Positions 36,006 to 48,550 of a stretch of 64,000 bases of DNA are shown piece after piece. Position 1 is the stretch's first letter, and every line of letters starts with the position of its first letter. This DNA is from Clarireedia homoeocarpa (taxonomy: Eukaryota > Ascomycota > Leotiomycetes > Helotiales > Rutstroemiaceae). Where the stretch lies: NCBI GenBank assembly GCA_001465935.1, contig LNKV01000012.1, forward strand, positions 9,302 through 73,301, in the 5' to 3' direction. The notes beneath the pieces are model-generated. The model was not told where the DNA came from, searched no databases, and saw only the letters and a list, made by a program, of their open reading frames with translations. A program made the translations under genes and the position numbers.

Positions 36006-36635
36006 GGGTGCATTAACTCATTCAAAACTGTAAGAGAGCAACCCAGGCAGGAGGCAGGTGTAGGAATGGGAGGCAAACAACCAGCTCAGTAGTTAAGGTA
36101 CCAGGTAGGAAGGACCTGGGCGCAACCTAGGCAGGAACCAAGTACTGGGTACTTAAAACACTTTAATTCCTCTTTTGTACTTCTCTTTATAGATTTGTTC
36201 CAATACTAAATCCACTTCCTGAAATTTCTGCTCTCGTTACAAACACCGCTTCAAAACCCCTCAAGATACACTCAAATTTGACTACTTTGAATATTTACTA
36301 AAAATCTAAAAATTGATGTTTACATTTCTAATTATCAGAATATTCAAAATCAGTTCCAAATAATTATATACAGTTTTCAGAATATTAAACTACTTGCAAT
36401 TATATATTTTTGATTTTTTTTAATTAGAAAGAAAGTTTCAAAGTCTAATTATATTCTCTCCCCCCAAAAATATAGAAAAATTACAAAACTTAAAATTATA
36501 ATTCTTTATATAATAAATATATCCTTATAAAGGCTTCAAGTAAATATACTTATTCATAAATGAAATTTAAGTATATATTGAACGTTGCCAAAGTTGGATA
36601 TATTTTGAGGGACTATTGAATGAGTTAGTGCACCC
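36006..36635. mobile_element. Degenerate MITE-like element with 20-bp terminal inverted repeats
   Basis: GGGTGCATTAACTCATTCAA at 36006-36025 is repeated in inverse orientation with one mismatch at 36616-36635, around an AT-rich, RIP-looking interior of about 590 bp. The TIR core resembles mariner-like MITE ends. No clear target-site duplication is seen. The single TIR difference (CAT versus CAC) is a C-to-T transition. The element has no ORF of its own and lies about 330 bp upstream of the decarboxylase gene. Confidence 0.65.
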
Positions 36636-36755
36636 CTGCTGAACCTGGTCGCTTTCAAAAGGGGGCGGGGTTGTGCGGTAAGCAATTTGGGAGGTACCAA
36701 ACTCATAACCAAGTTGCGGACAACGCTCGCCCGGACAAGAGAAATTAATGTCGTA

Positions 36756-36766
36756 TCGGTCAGCGA
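36756..36766. promoter_or_regulatory. AflR-type site TCGGTCAGCGA
   Basis: This matches TCGSWNNSCGR and lies about 200 bp upstream of the decarboxylase start, just outside the MITE-like element. Confidence 0.65.
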
Positions 36767-36967
36767 GACATGAATGTTAATTAGCTTCGTAGTTTGATGT
36801 GGCGAAGCCGATTTTAGTATTGAGCCTAGGGATTCAAACACCAGTTCAGGACTTGCTCAATGGTATGTTGAATCATGCAGATAAGTAGATAGAAGCTCTT
36901 AATTTAATTTCTAGCCCATGACCTACCGACCCATTTCAAAAATTCCGCAAGTTGAACTAACGAGATC

Positions 36968-38774
36968 ATGTCACCATCAAGGACAGACACCCACGATCCT
37001 ATTTCCACAAGGGACAGCTCAATACCAAGGGCGGAGGAATTGAGAAAGGTAAGCCTTGAACTCCTCAAAGTAAATATTTACCCATGACTAATTCTCATAG
37101 ATACTGAATGGCGTTACAGAGCTTATAGTATCGTCGCTTCGCGCTGCAGACCAAGATGCGTTATCACTTCCCACCGGCTTTGGACTTCAAGTTCCAGGAC
37201 GGAAAGAAAGAACAACTTTACTACAACAAAGCTCACCCGAAGAACTAAAATCGTTGCTTCCATTGTCACTTCCAGCCAAAAGCCTTGGGATACAAGATCT
37301 AATTTCGACAGCCTCCAACGTGATTCAGAACTCCATCAACACTTCATGCCCAGGCTTTCTCGACAAACTATATTCTTCGCCATCAGCACCGGGAATAGCT
37401 GCAGACCTACTGCTATCAGCTCTTAATGTCAATTCCCATATATACAAAGTGTCACCGGCTCTCACCCACATCGAGAAGCATGTTGCATCTGAGCTTGCCG
37501 GTCTTTTTGGATTGCCACCACGTCTTTCGGGTGGTATCACTATGCCTGGCGGCTCTGCAGCAAACCTTACCGCCGTCTTGGTAGCCCGGAATGTACGATT
37601 TTCACAGATCAAGATACAGGGCATGAATACAGAATCTCACAGATTGATCATTTTCGTGTCCGAAGCTTCCCACTACTCCCTTATGAACGCTGCCCAAATT
37701 GTTGGCATCGGTACCGATAATGTTCGTAGAATACCAACAACTGACAATGGGGCCATGGATTCGGTAGCACTCGAAAAAGAAATCAGAGTCTCTATCAGTT
37801 GTGGTCATATACCGCTTTTTGTTGCAGCTACTGCTGGTACCACTGTACGTGGGGCATTTGACCCATTGGAAGAAATTGGCAAAATCGCCCACAAATATGG
37901 GGCGTGGTTTCATGTTGACGCTTGCTGGGGAGGAGCTACCGCTTTCTCAGAAAAACTCAAGCATAAGTTGTCTGGGAGTGGTCTGGCAGACAGCGTGGCG
38001 TTCAATCCCCACAAGATGCTGGGAGTGCCTCTCACATGCTCATTCTTACTTGCCCGGGATCTGCGGACATTTTGGCTAGCGAATCGATTACTTGCCGGGT
38101 ATCTATTCCATGAGAACATTGACGAAGCGAAAGCAGGTCAAGTAAATGGCAAGAACGTTAACGGAGAGGGCCAAAACGGCATCTCTTCCGTTGACAGGAA
38201 CTGGAGAAATTCCAAAGCACTTTCTCAGGCACCACAACCAAAAGACATCATGGATCTCGCGTCTCTAACTGGTCACTGTGGTCGTAGACCTGATGCCTTG
38301 AAACTGTTTCTTCATTGGAGATACTACGGCAAAGAAGGTATGGGGACGCAAATCGAAGCCATCTTCGACGTCGCACATTATTTGGCATGCTTAGTTGATG
38401 CCGAGCCCACCTTACGGCTTATCGGTGACAGAGATGTACCCTGTGCACAAGTATGCTTCTACTACTGCGACGGGAAAGTGGTACAAGGTGTGTCAAACGA
38501 AGAGGAGGCAAAATACAATTCAATTGTTACCCGCAGAATCGTCGACGGCCTGCTCGAAAGAGGATGGATGATTGATTATGCACCCGGATCTGGTAAAGAG
38601 TTGGAACTAGGTGAATTCATTCGGGTTGCTTGTAACAAGATGACGACTAAGCCGATCGCCGAAGGGATGGTTAGGTCGATTGTAGATATTGGGAGGTCGG
38701 TCAGCGATGGATTGCAGAGGACGTCTAAAATTGATGACGCAGACCAGTACATTCTTTTCCCTGCCTTGCTTTAG
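36968..38774 (+). CDS. PLP-dependent group II decarboxylase (acidic amino-acid type)
   Basis: The model is join(36968..37048,37101..38774), 584 aa, with one 52-nt GT-AG intron between codons. Landmarks are GGSAANLTAVLVARN (the substrate-side loop), HVDACWGG (His298 stacking, Asp300 binding the pyridine N), and NPHK, in which Lys332 is the Schiff-base lysine. A CGRRPDALKLFLHWRYYG block follows, as in glutamate/cysteine-sulfinate/aspartate decarboxylases rather than aromatic ones. Such an enzyme could make beta-alanine, GABA or a related amine. Destruxin biosynthesis uses an aspartate decarboxylase (DtxS4) in this way. The actual substrate is unknown. Upstream lies an AflR-type site. The gene is convergent with the AMP-ligase gene 235 bp downstream. 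Confidence 0.92.
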
Positions 38775-39009
38775 AAATAGAACCATTAAATAAGAAATTC
38801 AATCAAACCAGTCACCAGAAAAGTTTCGGAGAACCACAAATGTACGAAAGTTCGTTGAGGCACCTACCCTTCTCTGGAGTCTACAGCGCCGAATCTATCA
38901 GTTGAAATTCTTAAAACTGCGTTAGTGTTCAACACTGAGCGCGTTCTCTAAAATCATCGATTTGAATCCCAAACTAGAAAATCACACGTATATTCGATCT
39001 ATATATTCT

Positions 39010-41075
39010 CTATGTAGTGTTCCTCAACAGGATCTGCTGAGCTATCGTGCGGAGTTCAGCTTTCATAATCTTCCCTGATGAGTTAATCGGGATTGTATCT
39101 GGTAAACCATTGCCTTGTCCTGCGACAAAATAATGGTCAGGCATCTTGTGCGGTGCAGTGCCTTGTTTCCTTAGCCAGACCTTGATCTCCTTCTCCGACA
39201 GCACATCTTGAGGACTAGCAAGCTCGCAGAATGCTCCAACGATTTCTCCCCATTTCTCATCTGGTATGCCAACTACAGCAGCTTGGGCTATTTGTGGGTG
39301 AGACAATAAGTTGTCTTCGATATCCTTCGGGATTATATTTTCGCCCCCTTAAATTGCGTGTCAGCTCCAGTCGCCGAAATTGATAGTAGTTAGATCAAAA
39401 ATCTGCATACCCTTTTTGATAAGATCTTTGATTCTTCCACGCACTGTACAGAGCCCAGATTCGTTCAGTGTAACGAGATCCCCGGTATGGAACCAAACGC
39501 GGCCTTGACTATCGCGATGAGTCGCTTCGGCAGTCTTCTCTGGATCCAGATAGTATCCTTGGTGTACCAAGTAGCCTGAGACGCAAAGCTCTCCCTCCCT
39601 ACCTGGAGGTAACGGGTTGTTTTCATCATCAATCGCTTTTGCTAAAGTGTGAGGCATCAGCTGTCCGACATGCGAGTGATCTACAAGAAGTGACTGATCC
39701 GATGTTGTCATGAAGCTGATCGCCGATAATTCTGTCATGCCTATGCTCCTGTCAATCATGGTAGACCCACATTATAATGGATAAGTCTCACCAAATGCAT
39801 AATGTAGACCGCTAAGTCCAAGCTTCTCGTTCAAGCGTTGCAATAACTGACCAGATAACGTGGCTCCGGCAATGATGCCCGTTTTAAGATGGAAAGATCC
39901 TGCTAACTTGGATGTTTTCTGGATCCTAAGAAGTGATTCAAACATGGTTGGTACAGCATGTATTGCTGTACACCGTTTTTCGAGGACTGCTTGAAGGACT
40001 TGAGATGGATCGAACACTTCGGATGGCAGAACAAGGCAGCTCCCATGAGTAACAGCAGCTAGCAAACCGGCCACAAGCCCAAAGCAATGAGACAATGGTG
40101 GAGGACAGCAAAGTCTATCATCTTCCGTGAAATCTAAACGATCCCCGATTAATCGTCCATTGTTGATGAGATTACTATCAATTGTTAGCCACTTCGATTA
40201 ACAATAAACCTCAGGTGTGCCATATCCAGATGCAACTATCAGGGATTATCTTACACAGCGCCGTGTGATATAGCACAGTTCCGAACACTTGAGTATGAGA
40301 AATAATATTACCTGTGTGAAAGCATTGTCGCTTTTCTTCGCCCGGTAGTTCCACTGGTGAATTGGATACAACATGTGACCTCACTTTTAATTTTCGCCCA
40401 AAACTCCTCAAGCGAGTTCGAGTGATTGCCTGTCGCGAAGTCCTTGAAAGATTGAATTCCTGGAATCTTCTCATTATCGTTTGCTATGAAAAGTAATCTG
40501 AAGTTATCGCGAATTTCCGACTGAGAATGGTGAGTTCCATTGAGTGTCAGAAGCAACTGATCATAATTTCGATATCCGATCTGTCGTGCGATAAAAACAA
40601 AACGAGGACCTTTTGCAACATGGGTCGTCAGCAGCTACCCCTATACTATCCTCAATACCATCTGGATTCGGTGCGGCGCCGACTACTTACCAATAAATCT
40701 AACAGCGTTGATGACCTCGTCCAGCGAGAATGTTGCGTTGATAACAACGAGCACAGCCCCAATGGCGGTTACAGCGAAGAACAATTGCAAATACTCAACG
40801 CAGTTACCGGCGAGAACAACTACTCTGTCACCCGGGAGGAGTCCATCATTGATCAGCTTCTGCGCCAAATCACGACTCTCGTCTCTAAGCGTTTTGTACG
40901 TCCAACTTATATTCTGCCATTGGGAGAATACAGCTTGGTTCGATCCGTGCAACTGTGCCTCACGATTCAATAGTTCACCGGTGTTTATTTCCCACAGCTT
41001 GGTATCTGAAGGCCCTTTGAAAATGTCCGCTTCAGTGTTGACACTGCTCACTGAAGGTGGTATCTCTGGGGCCAT
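39010..41075 (-). CDS. Stand-alone acyl/aryl-AMP ligase (4CL-like)
   Basis: An ANL-superfamily adenylating enzyme. The model is complement(join(39010..39347,39411..39740,39792..40174,40312..40609,40691..41075)), 577 aa, with GT-AG introns of 63, 51, 137 and 81 nt. Motifs include CIQFTSGTTGRRKATMLSH (P-loop), SHCFGLVAGLLAAVTHGSC, YAFGMTELSAISFM (formed across a junction), VWFHTGDLV, VRGRIKDLIKKGGENI and PINSSGKIMKAEL with the A10 lysine. It is divergent from the NRPS gene, which begins with an unaccompanied T domain. It most likely activates a fatty or aromatic acid and loads it on that T domain, as EcdI does for EcdA in echinocandin biosynthesis. A CoA-ligase role is the alternative. No peroxisomal SKL is present. 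Confidence 0.92.
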
Positions 41076-41578
41076 GGTGTCAACGGCGTGCTATCACGTG
41101 AATTCGTACGAGAAAATACTCCTCCGGAGGTAAAGCTATACTTGTCTCCGGAGACATCTCTCGAAGCCTTACATTTACTAGATATATACCGACATACATT
41201 GGTATACCTTCCGTAGTGGAGCATTGCACTGTGTCGGTTCAATTTCCAAGTTTCCCTGGATTTACCGAATTGAGCATTACTCAATTGAGACCAGTCGGTA
41301 AGCGAGTTCAGGCGGAAGATGTCGCAACTCCTTTTATTTTGGATATCTACTAAAATATTACTTAGGTCTGTCTAGGTACATAGCAGCCTACATGCATATT
41401 AGTTACGCATTATTAGGTCTAGCCCGACCTCTATTGTTAGGGAGATATATGTGAGCCTATGCCGCCAACTGTTTTGAACGAAGCCTATTCATAGCTCCTG
41501 TTTTCATCTTGCACACAAGTTGATTCTAGGTACGGCAATTTGTTCTCAAGAACCAAAGAATCGTTGACCATTCTTTCG
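41076..41578. promoter_or_regulatory. Divergent AMP-ligase/NRPS promoter
   Basis: A 503-bp bidirectional promoter. It contains the AflR-type site TCGGTAAGCGA (41295-41305), nearer the NRPS. It also holds two palindromes around TCCGGA: CCTCCGGAGG (41121-41130) and TGTCTCCGGAGACA (41143-41156), 24 bp apart centre to centre and close to the AMP-ligase start. Confidence 0.7.
41295..41305. promoter_or_regulatory. AflR-type site TCGGTAAGCGA
   Basis: This matches TCGSWNNSCGR. It lies about 275 bp upstream of the NRPS start and 220 bp upstream of the AMP-ligase start. Confidence 0.65.
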
Positions 41579-44500
41579 ATGGCGGCCAATCATCAGGTCG
41601 AATCTGGGCTGCGGCCTCTCAAAACTAATGATGTACTGCGCCTGTTGTGGTCCACGGTCTTAGGAGAAGATATAGACGATATCCAAGATTCAGATTCCTT
41701 TTTCGACTTAGGAGGAGATTCGGTACTGAGTGCTGAGCTAGTCTCACTAGCAGAGCAACGTAACATAGGATTACGAGTCCAAGATGTTTTCCGATTTCCA
41801 ACACTGGAAGATATGGCAGCAACAGCCACGATGAAAACAGAGGAAGATGAAAGCAGAGATCTGAAATCAATGTCACTATTTGGTCTAGATGAATCTACAA
41901 TGACCTTTGATATCAACGAGATCAAGAATGACCTTGCAAGTAAATGTTCTATTAAGCCAGACGACATTGAGGACATCTACCCGAGTACTCCTCTGCAGGA
42001 AGGTATGATGGCAGCTTCTCGGCTAGGTGGAAGCGGATATGTGACTCAACTCGTCTATGAGATTGGTCTTCAAGTTGATCTGGAAAGGTTCCGGCAGGCT
42101 TGGAGCATTGTGCTAGAAAGAAATCCCGTTCTGAGAACACGGATTGTGCAAGATGGAAGGCTCGGGTCTCTCCAATGCGTTTTAAGTCATGTTGGTGAAT
42201 GGAAACGCGCGAATTCACTAAGTGTATACCTTGAGAACGACAATTATTTTCCGATGCGGGAAGGCGACGAACTCATTCGCCTCGCTCTAGTCCTTGACAC
42301 GAACGAAAAAGGGGTGCAACACTTCGTGCTGACAATTCATCACGCGATCTTTGATGCAGCCTCATTTGTCATGGTTTTGAGCGATGTAGCTGAAGTTTAC
42401 AACCGAGGCGTAACTCCTAATCGGCCACATTTTTCACGCTATGTTAAATACATCCATGGTGAGGATACCAAGAGTGCAGAGAATTATTGGGTTCAAGTTC
42501 TGCAAAACGCAAACCCCTCACAATTTCCTCGTATCCCGGACAACTTCGGCCCCACCATGGCTTCAGAGACATATACAGAATACTTTGAATTGTCCTGGAC
42601 GACACCCGTGGGCCTCACGAAAGCTTCGTTGATCCGTGCAGCTTGGGGAATACTAATGGGCCTGCATTCTCATAATCCAGATGTTATTTTTGCTTTGACG
42701 CAAAATGGGCGTTCTACTCCTGTTAAGGAAATCAACGAGATACCTGGCCCGACTATTTCGGTTCTGCCTATGCGGCTAAAACTAAATTACAATGAAAGTA
42801 TTAAGAAATTCCTCCTTCATGTCCAACAGCAGACGACCGAAATGATTCCATTCGAGTATTACGGCAGTCTCAATATCCGACGTAACTTGGGGAAAGATGG
42901 ACTTCGAGCTTGCGACTACCAAAATTTGCTTCTGGTTCAATCAGACACAAATGAAAAGTTTGAGCGAAGTTTAGACAAGCTTGGATTGCAATCCAAAAAC
43001 CCGGGTAAGCCATTGATCTACGACTTTCCTCTGGTGAACGAATGTACGTACTTCAAAGACGGATATCGATTAGAGCTACGTTTCGACACTCGAGTGTTAC
43101 CGAAAAGTTGGGTGCGAGTTCTTGTAGCGCAATTCGACAGTATACTTCGAGAGCTTTGTACTGGTGATCTCGAAGCACCTCTTAGCTCAATCCGGGCTTT
43201 TACCAAGGAAGACAATGCACAAATACTATCCTGGAACCGATCTGTTGTTATTCCTGCGGAGGAAACTGCTCATTGCATGTTTATGAATCAAGCTATGGCT
43301 ACTCCTTTAGCTGAAGCAGTGTGTGCATGGGATGGAACACTCACATTTGCTCAACTAGACGCCTACTCAACTTCAATGGCGAATCACTTGCTGTCTCTTG
43401 GGGTGGGGTGTGAAGAGTTGGTAACAATTTGCCTCGAGAAATCCAAATGGGCCGTTGTTGCGATACTCTCAGTGCTTAAGGCAGGTGCGGCCTGGATTCC
43501 ACTGGATCCTAAACATCCCAGAAACCGCCTCTTGGAAGTTATTGAGATGTCGAAGGCGAGAATAATGCTTACTTCTGTAGGTGTTGCGCCTCAAATATCC
43601 ACTTTGTGTGAGCGGGTAATTGTACCTGAGAAGTACTTGTCAGGGTTAGATCTTACTCAGAAGACAAAACTTGAGCAGAGCAATATGAATGGTCATAACA
43701 CAGCATATGTTCTGTTCACTTCTGGAAGCACAGGAAAGCCGAAAGGGGTCGTTATATCGCATATCGCATTGTGTAATGCTATTAGAGAGCAAGCAAAGCC
43801 CCTATTCTGTGATTCCTCTTGGCGGAGCTTGCAATTCTCGGCCCACACCTTTGATCCCAGTATCAGTGAGACCTTGATGACGCTATGCCATGGAGGCTGT
43901 GTTTGCATCCCATCTGAGGATCAACGACTCAATGACCTCACTGGGGTGATCCGAGATCTTAGAGTCAACTGTGTTCAGCTAACGCCGTCTATGGCCCACA
44001 CCATCTTGCCCGAGGATATTCCATCTGTGAAGACCATGATATTTGTTGGGGAAGCTGCTAGTTCTGACAATGTTGCTCGATGGGCCCCTCACGTTCGTCT
44101 TATGAATGCATATGGTCCAACGGAGACCTGCATCTATTGCTCCATCAATTCAGATCTTTCTGAGAATACAAGCCCACTGGACATCGGAAATGCTTGCGGA
44201 GGAAACAATTGGATTGTTGATATCGATGATCACGAACGTCTAGCAGCAGTTGGCTGCGTTGGAGAAATAGTAGTGTCTGGCTATAGCTTGGGAAAAGGTT
44301 ACCTCGGAGACCAAGAAGCAACAGCTGCAGCTTTCGTGACCTGCTCCTGGCTGAGGGATATGTCACCAAAAATTAAATCAGATCGCATCTACCGAACAGG
44401 AGACCTAGGATACTACAATCCAGACGGATCCATGCATTTGATTGGACGGAGAGATAACCAAATTAAACTTCGGGGCAATCGCATAGAGCTAGGAGAGATT

Positions 44501-47500
44501 GAGAATCGTATATTGAACATGCTTCAAGATTCAACTATGCTAGCCACAGTCCCTAAGAGAGGTCCTTGCAAAGAGCATATTGTTGCCATAATATCTTTCA
44601 CCGACGTCAGCCTACCGTCTGGCAAGGAAACAGAATTACGCCTAGTACCTGAATTCCCAACAAAGAAAGTGCAATCATTGCTCGACAACATTCGACAGCG
44701 TCTGACTGATGAGGTTCCCCAATACATGGTTCCTGACTACTGGCTGGTAATTGAGCGCTTCCCATTAAACAGTTCCGGAAAACTAGACCGCAAGATTGTG
44801 AACGAATGGATGAACTCTATGAGCGAGTCTATTTATCGATCAGTGGCCTCCAACAATGAAGTTGGCGCCGAGGAACTCTACAATCCATCTTATTATGAGA
44901 CATCTGATGTTGCTACCTTGATTAGGGATTCATGGGCTAAAGTACTTCAAGTCGATCCCCAAAGTCTTCGTTCTGATACATCATTTTTCTTCTTAGGCGG
45001 AGATTCTCTAAGTGCAATCAAGGTCGTGTCTGAGTGCAGGAACCGAGGAGTGAAATTTTCAATCCAGGACATCTTTCGACGGCGGAGTCTAGGAAGTTTG
45101 TGCCACTTCGTTGAAACAACTAGCGGTTCTAGCCAGAATCCTTCCAAAAAGATTGATCCAAAGGCGTCCTTCGTCTTGTCGCCATTTCAAAAAAGCTGGC
45201 TTCTGTCTCAAGGGAATCCTGAGGATGCCTCACATGATGTTCAATCATACGTTCTTAACTTGAACTTGGATGTGCCACAGAAGGTTCTTAGATCTGCATT
45301 TGACCAACTAGTGCAGAATCATCCTATGTTACGGGCACGCTTCAGTCAATCTTTCAATTCCCAGAAAGTTGAGGTACTAGAAAACTCCTATAGATTGAGA
45401 TTTAGCCAGTATGGCCGGTTGAATGATAAAGACTGTGCGCGGATACTTCAGGAGGCGCATCAAAGTATCAACTTGGTCGATGGGCCCGTCTTTTCAGTTG
45501 ATATTTATCGCACAAACGAAGGATCTTGTATTCTTCTTGTAGGCCATACAATGATAGCTGATTCTACGTCTTGGAAAGCTATAATTTCTGAACTGAGCAA
45601 CGGCATTGCTTCGAGAGCTTCAATTTCGCCTCCTGCAGTCAGGTACCAAGCATGGATAGATGCCAATATTCCGAGTTTGATTACTCATAGATACTCGGGT
45701 CTTATCGATGACGTATCTGCAGCTTACTGGGGCTTGAAATCCACAGAGGAAGTTTCTGAAACGTCCTGTACATCATGGACACTTGACCTTAAGCATACGG
45801 AGCAAATTCTGGGAAGCAGTAACAATGTGTTCAGAACGGAGCCGGTCGATCTTCTACTTGCTGCGGTAATCCATTCTTTTACACACGTGTTTCCGGACAA
45901 GACAAAGTTGGAGGTTGATGTTGAGTACGATGCCCGTCAAGGAAAACCAGACGGACTCGAATATTTTGGTGTAGTTGGACAATTCACACGATTTAATCGT
46001 ATCTCCATCGTCAATGAGCCGGAGGCTCAGCGCAAAAGTGCTGTCAAGCACATCAAAAAGATACTCCAACGCGCTTTAGGTGCAGATGATCAAGTCTCAA
46101 ATACGGCGTATGAGAAAAAGGCCCCCGAGATTTACTTCCTCTATGACCTCCTGGACTTCGAGGAAAATAGAATTGATTCATCTTTTGGCTCCAAGCGGCT
46201 CAGAAGAAGGTTAAAGAATGACAGGCGTCTCCGAGGACTGTTTGAAGTATCTGTGCATCTCCAAGACGGTCTCCTAGAATTTAGCATACGGCATAACGCG
46301 CGCATTAGGAACCAGAGGAGTATTCAGAGATGGACAGAAGCAATCAAACAATTTTTAGTAGAACTCGCGGATGATTCTTCAAATGAGTCTCCAGTGTTCG
46401 ACGATCCGGCGGAGTTTCCCCTGTTAAGCATGTCCAAAAGCGACCTGCTTGAACTTCATACAGAACTATCACAGCGACTCGGAAAGCCAGCTTCGTTACT
46501 GATTGAAGACATGTATCAGTGCTCGCCGATGCAAGAAGAAATGATGGCTTCCCAAGCCTCCGATCCTGTCAACTTTTCGCTGAAGCATGCGATTCAGCTC
46601 AGAGTGGGCGAAGCTTGTTCTGATATTAAAAGGTTAAGCGAAGCATGGGATGTTGTGGTACAGCGTCACAGTATACTGAGGACATTCTTTCACCATCCTC
46701 TTGGCAGTAAACGACCGATTCAAGTGGTTCTACGGAGCCTAAAAGCACCAATTGAGGTTGTTCCATCTTGGTACGCCGCCTTCTCTACCGATATATCTGG
46801 ACTATCAATGGCAATTCCGCCTCACCAGGTCTCAATCTACAGAAATTCTGCAAAAAGCGTTATATTTGTGCTCAAGATTAGTCATGCAATCATCGATGGT
46901 TGGAGTCTCTCGCTATTGAAACGCGATCTACTTGATGAGTATCTGGGCCGGCTTCGACATGATCGTCCGGTGATTTCTTACAGGGCATTTGTTGAGCACG
47001 CATTGACGATTTCAACCCAAAAAGATGCCGATTACTGGACACAGATAGTAGCTTCCTCTGAGCCATGTCTGTTAGAGTCCAAATCTGATTCATATCAGGT
47101 TGAGGAGCCCCTTATTTTTTCGTTGGAAGTGCCAGCAGTATCAAAGGCTGTCTACACTAAGTTCTGTCAAGATCATGGAGTCACACTAGCCTCGATAGTC
47201 GATACAGCGTGGGCATTGACACTCCATACGTTCACTGGGACTCGAACCCCGTTGTTCGGATACTTGATTCTGGGTAGAGATGTTGGCGTTCCTGGAATCA
47301 GCGAAATGATGGGCATGACCTTGAACATGCTGGTCAACCAGACCACTATTGAAGGAGAGAGCATTTCGAGTCTCAATACAGAAGTTATCTCGGACTTGAG
47401 CAAGAAACTGCAAGAAAATAGACTCAACGGAATGGCTCACTCTCAATGCAACATCTCGCAACTTCGCAGGAGCTTGTGTCCTGCATCACCGCGACTATTT

Positions 47501-47828
47501 AATACCGCAGTCAACTTGCAGCTTACTCATTGGTTGGACAATCAGAAGGACGACACGGAAAACGACGTTACTCTCCAGTCTATCCAGGTTGAGGACCCTT
47601 GGAATGTAAGTGACCAACGCAATATTTTCATATTTACAAGCACAAATTAATATTTATGTATAGGTTGATATCATGGTACGTGTATGGATTCACGAGGATA
47701 TGGTACACTCAAGGCTTGAATTCAGGTCAAAGAAAATAATACAAGAAGGTCGCGAAATGATAACAGAGTCCTTTCAACATTTTTTGCGATTATTTGAGGA
47801 CGGCGGGAGTGGCAGAAACCGTTCTTAG
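41579..47828 (+). CDS. Single-module NRPS, T-C-A-T-E-C
   Basis: The model is join(41579..47605,47664..47828), 2063 aa. A 58-nt GT-AG intron splits off the last 55 codons, which complete the terminal C domain (DPWN joined to VDIMVRVW). T1 spans about 15-85 (LGGDS, Ser48). C1 spans about 120-545 (HHAIFDA, His254-Asp259). The A domain spans about 560-1085 (YVLFTSGSTGKPKG, NAYGPTE, YRTGDLGYYNPDGS, NSSGKLDRK). T2 has LGGDS with Ser1143. The E domain spans about 1195-1630 (GHTMIADSTSW, with the conserved second His, 1323). C2 spans about 1650-2063 (SHAIIDGWS, His1769), which looks like a fungal terminal releasing C domain. T1 has no A domain, so it must be loaded in trans, presumably by the divergent AMP ligase. 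The predicted chain is an acyl or aryl D-amino acid. The start is the first ATG; the motif MAANHQ is not itself diagnostic. Confidence 0.95.
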
Positions 47829-48170
47829 GGAGGGTTTGCGGCATGGCTTTAGCTTTTAGTTGAAATTGACTTTTTGTATCCTAGTCCTTGGTAGTCTCCA
47901 ATAAATTTATTGGAAAACAAAAGACACTTGGGGATTCATCTGTATGCATTCTATGTGTATGAAATTTTATAAACGAATCTTTATGCCGAGATAGCTTGTA
48001 GCCAAAGAACCTCAGTTCTTGGAATCTATTCCGTCACCTGAACTCGAGAGTGTAATCCAGAGCGATATGCACTGTTCGTGCGTAGGTCATATCAAAACAA
48101 TTCGCCACGCTCCTTTCGAGCCTCGAGGATACGAATTTCATTTTCGTCCCCTGAGGGTTGAGGGCAGATC

Positions 48171-48181
48171 TCGCTCAGCGA
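48171..48181. promoter_or_regulatory. AflR-type palindrome TCGCTCAGCGA
   Basis: A perfect TCGCT-N-AGCGA palindrome about 370 bp upstream of the methyltransferase start. Confidence 0.65.
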
Positions 48182-48550
48182 AAGGAGCACCCGAGTTTAA
48201 CAGAAAGGGAAACGCGAGCACTACCGTTTGGGAAATGCCGAGACCCCAGATAGGAAGAGTAAGATCCCACAATGCAATCGAAAAGGAGATCTCGCTAACT
48301 GAGGATTTCCCTATGCCATGATCCCACTATATTAAAGCAGACAAATAATATCTAGTTCAATTTTGTTTACTTCAAAAAAGTTAGTACTGCTAAAGTACAA
48401 GTATCTATGCTTCATCCCAATCTTCTACACCTCCAAGCAAACCTTCATCTCAAACGCCATTTGGTACAGTATCTAGCTTCACGACCGCCAGCCAAAATCA
48501 AATTCAACAAGACGCCCAAGAAGTCGATTCAACACCTGAAATCAAATATC

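Noticed and set aside
36554..36841. 95-aa minus-strand ORF
   Set aside because: It crosses the right end of the MITE-like element and has no recognisable features.
47235..47256. tRNA T-arm-like sequence (GGGACTCGAACCCCG)
   Set aside because: It lies inside the intact NRPS coding frame and no acceptor or anticodon stems flank it.
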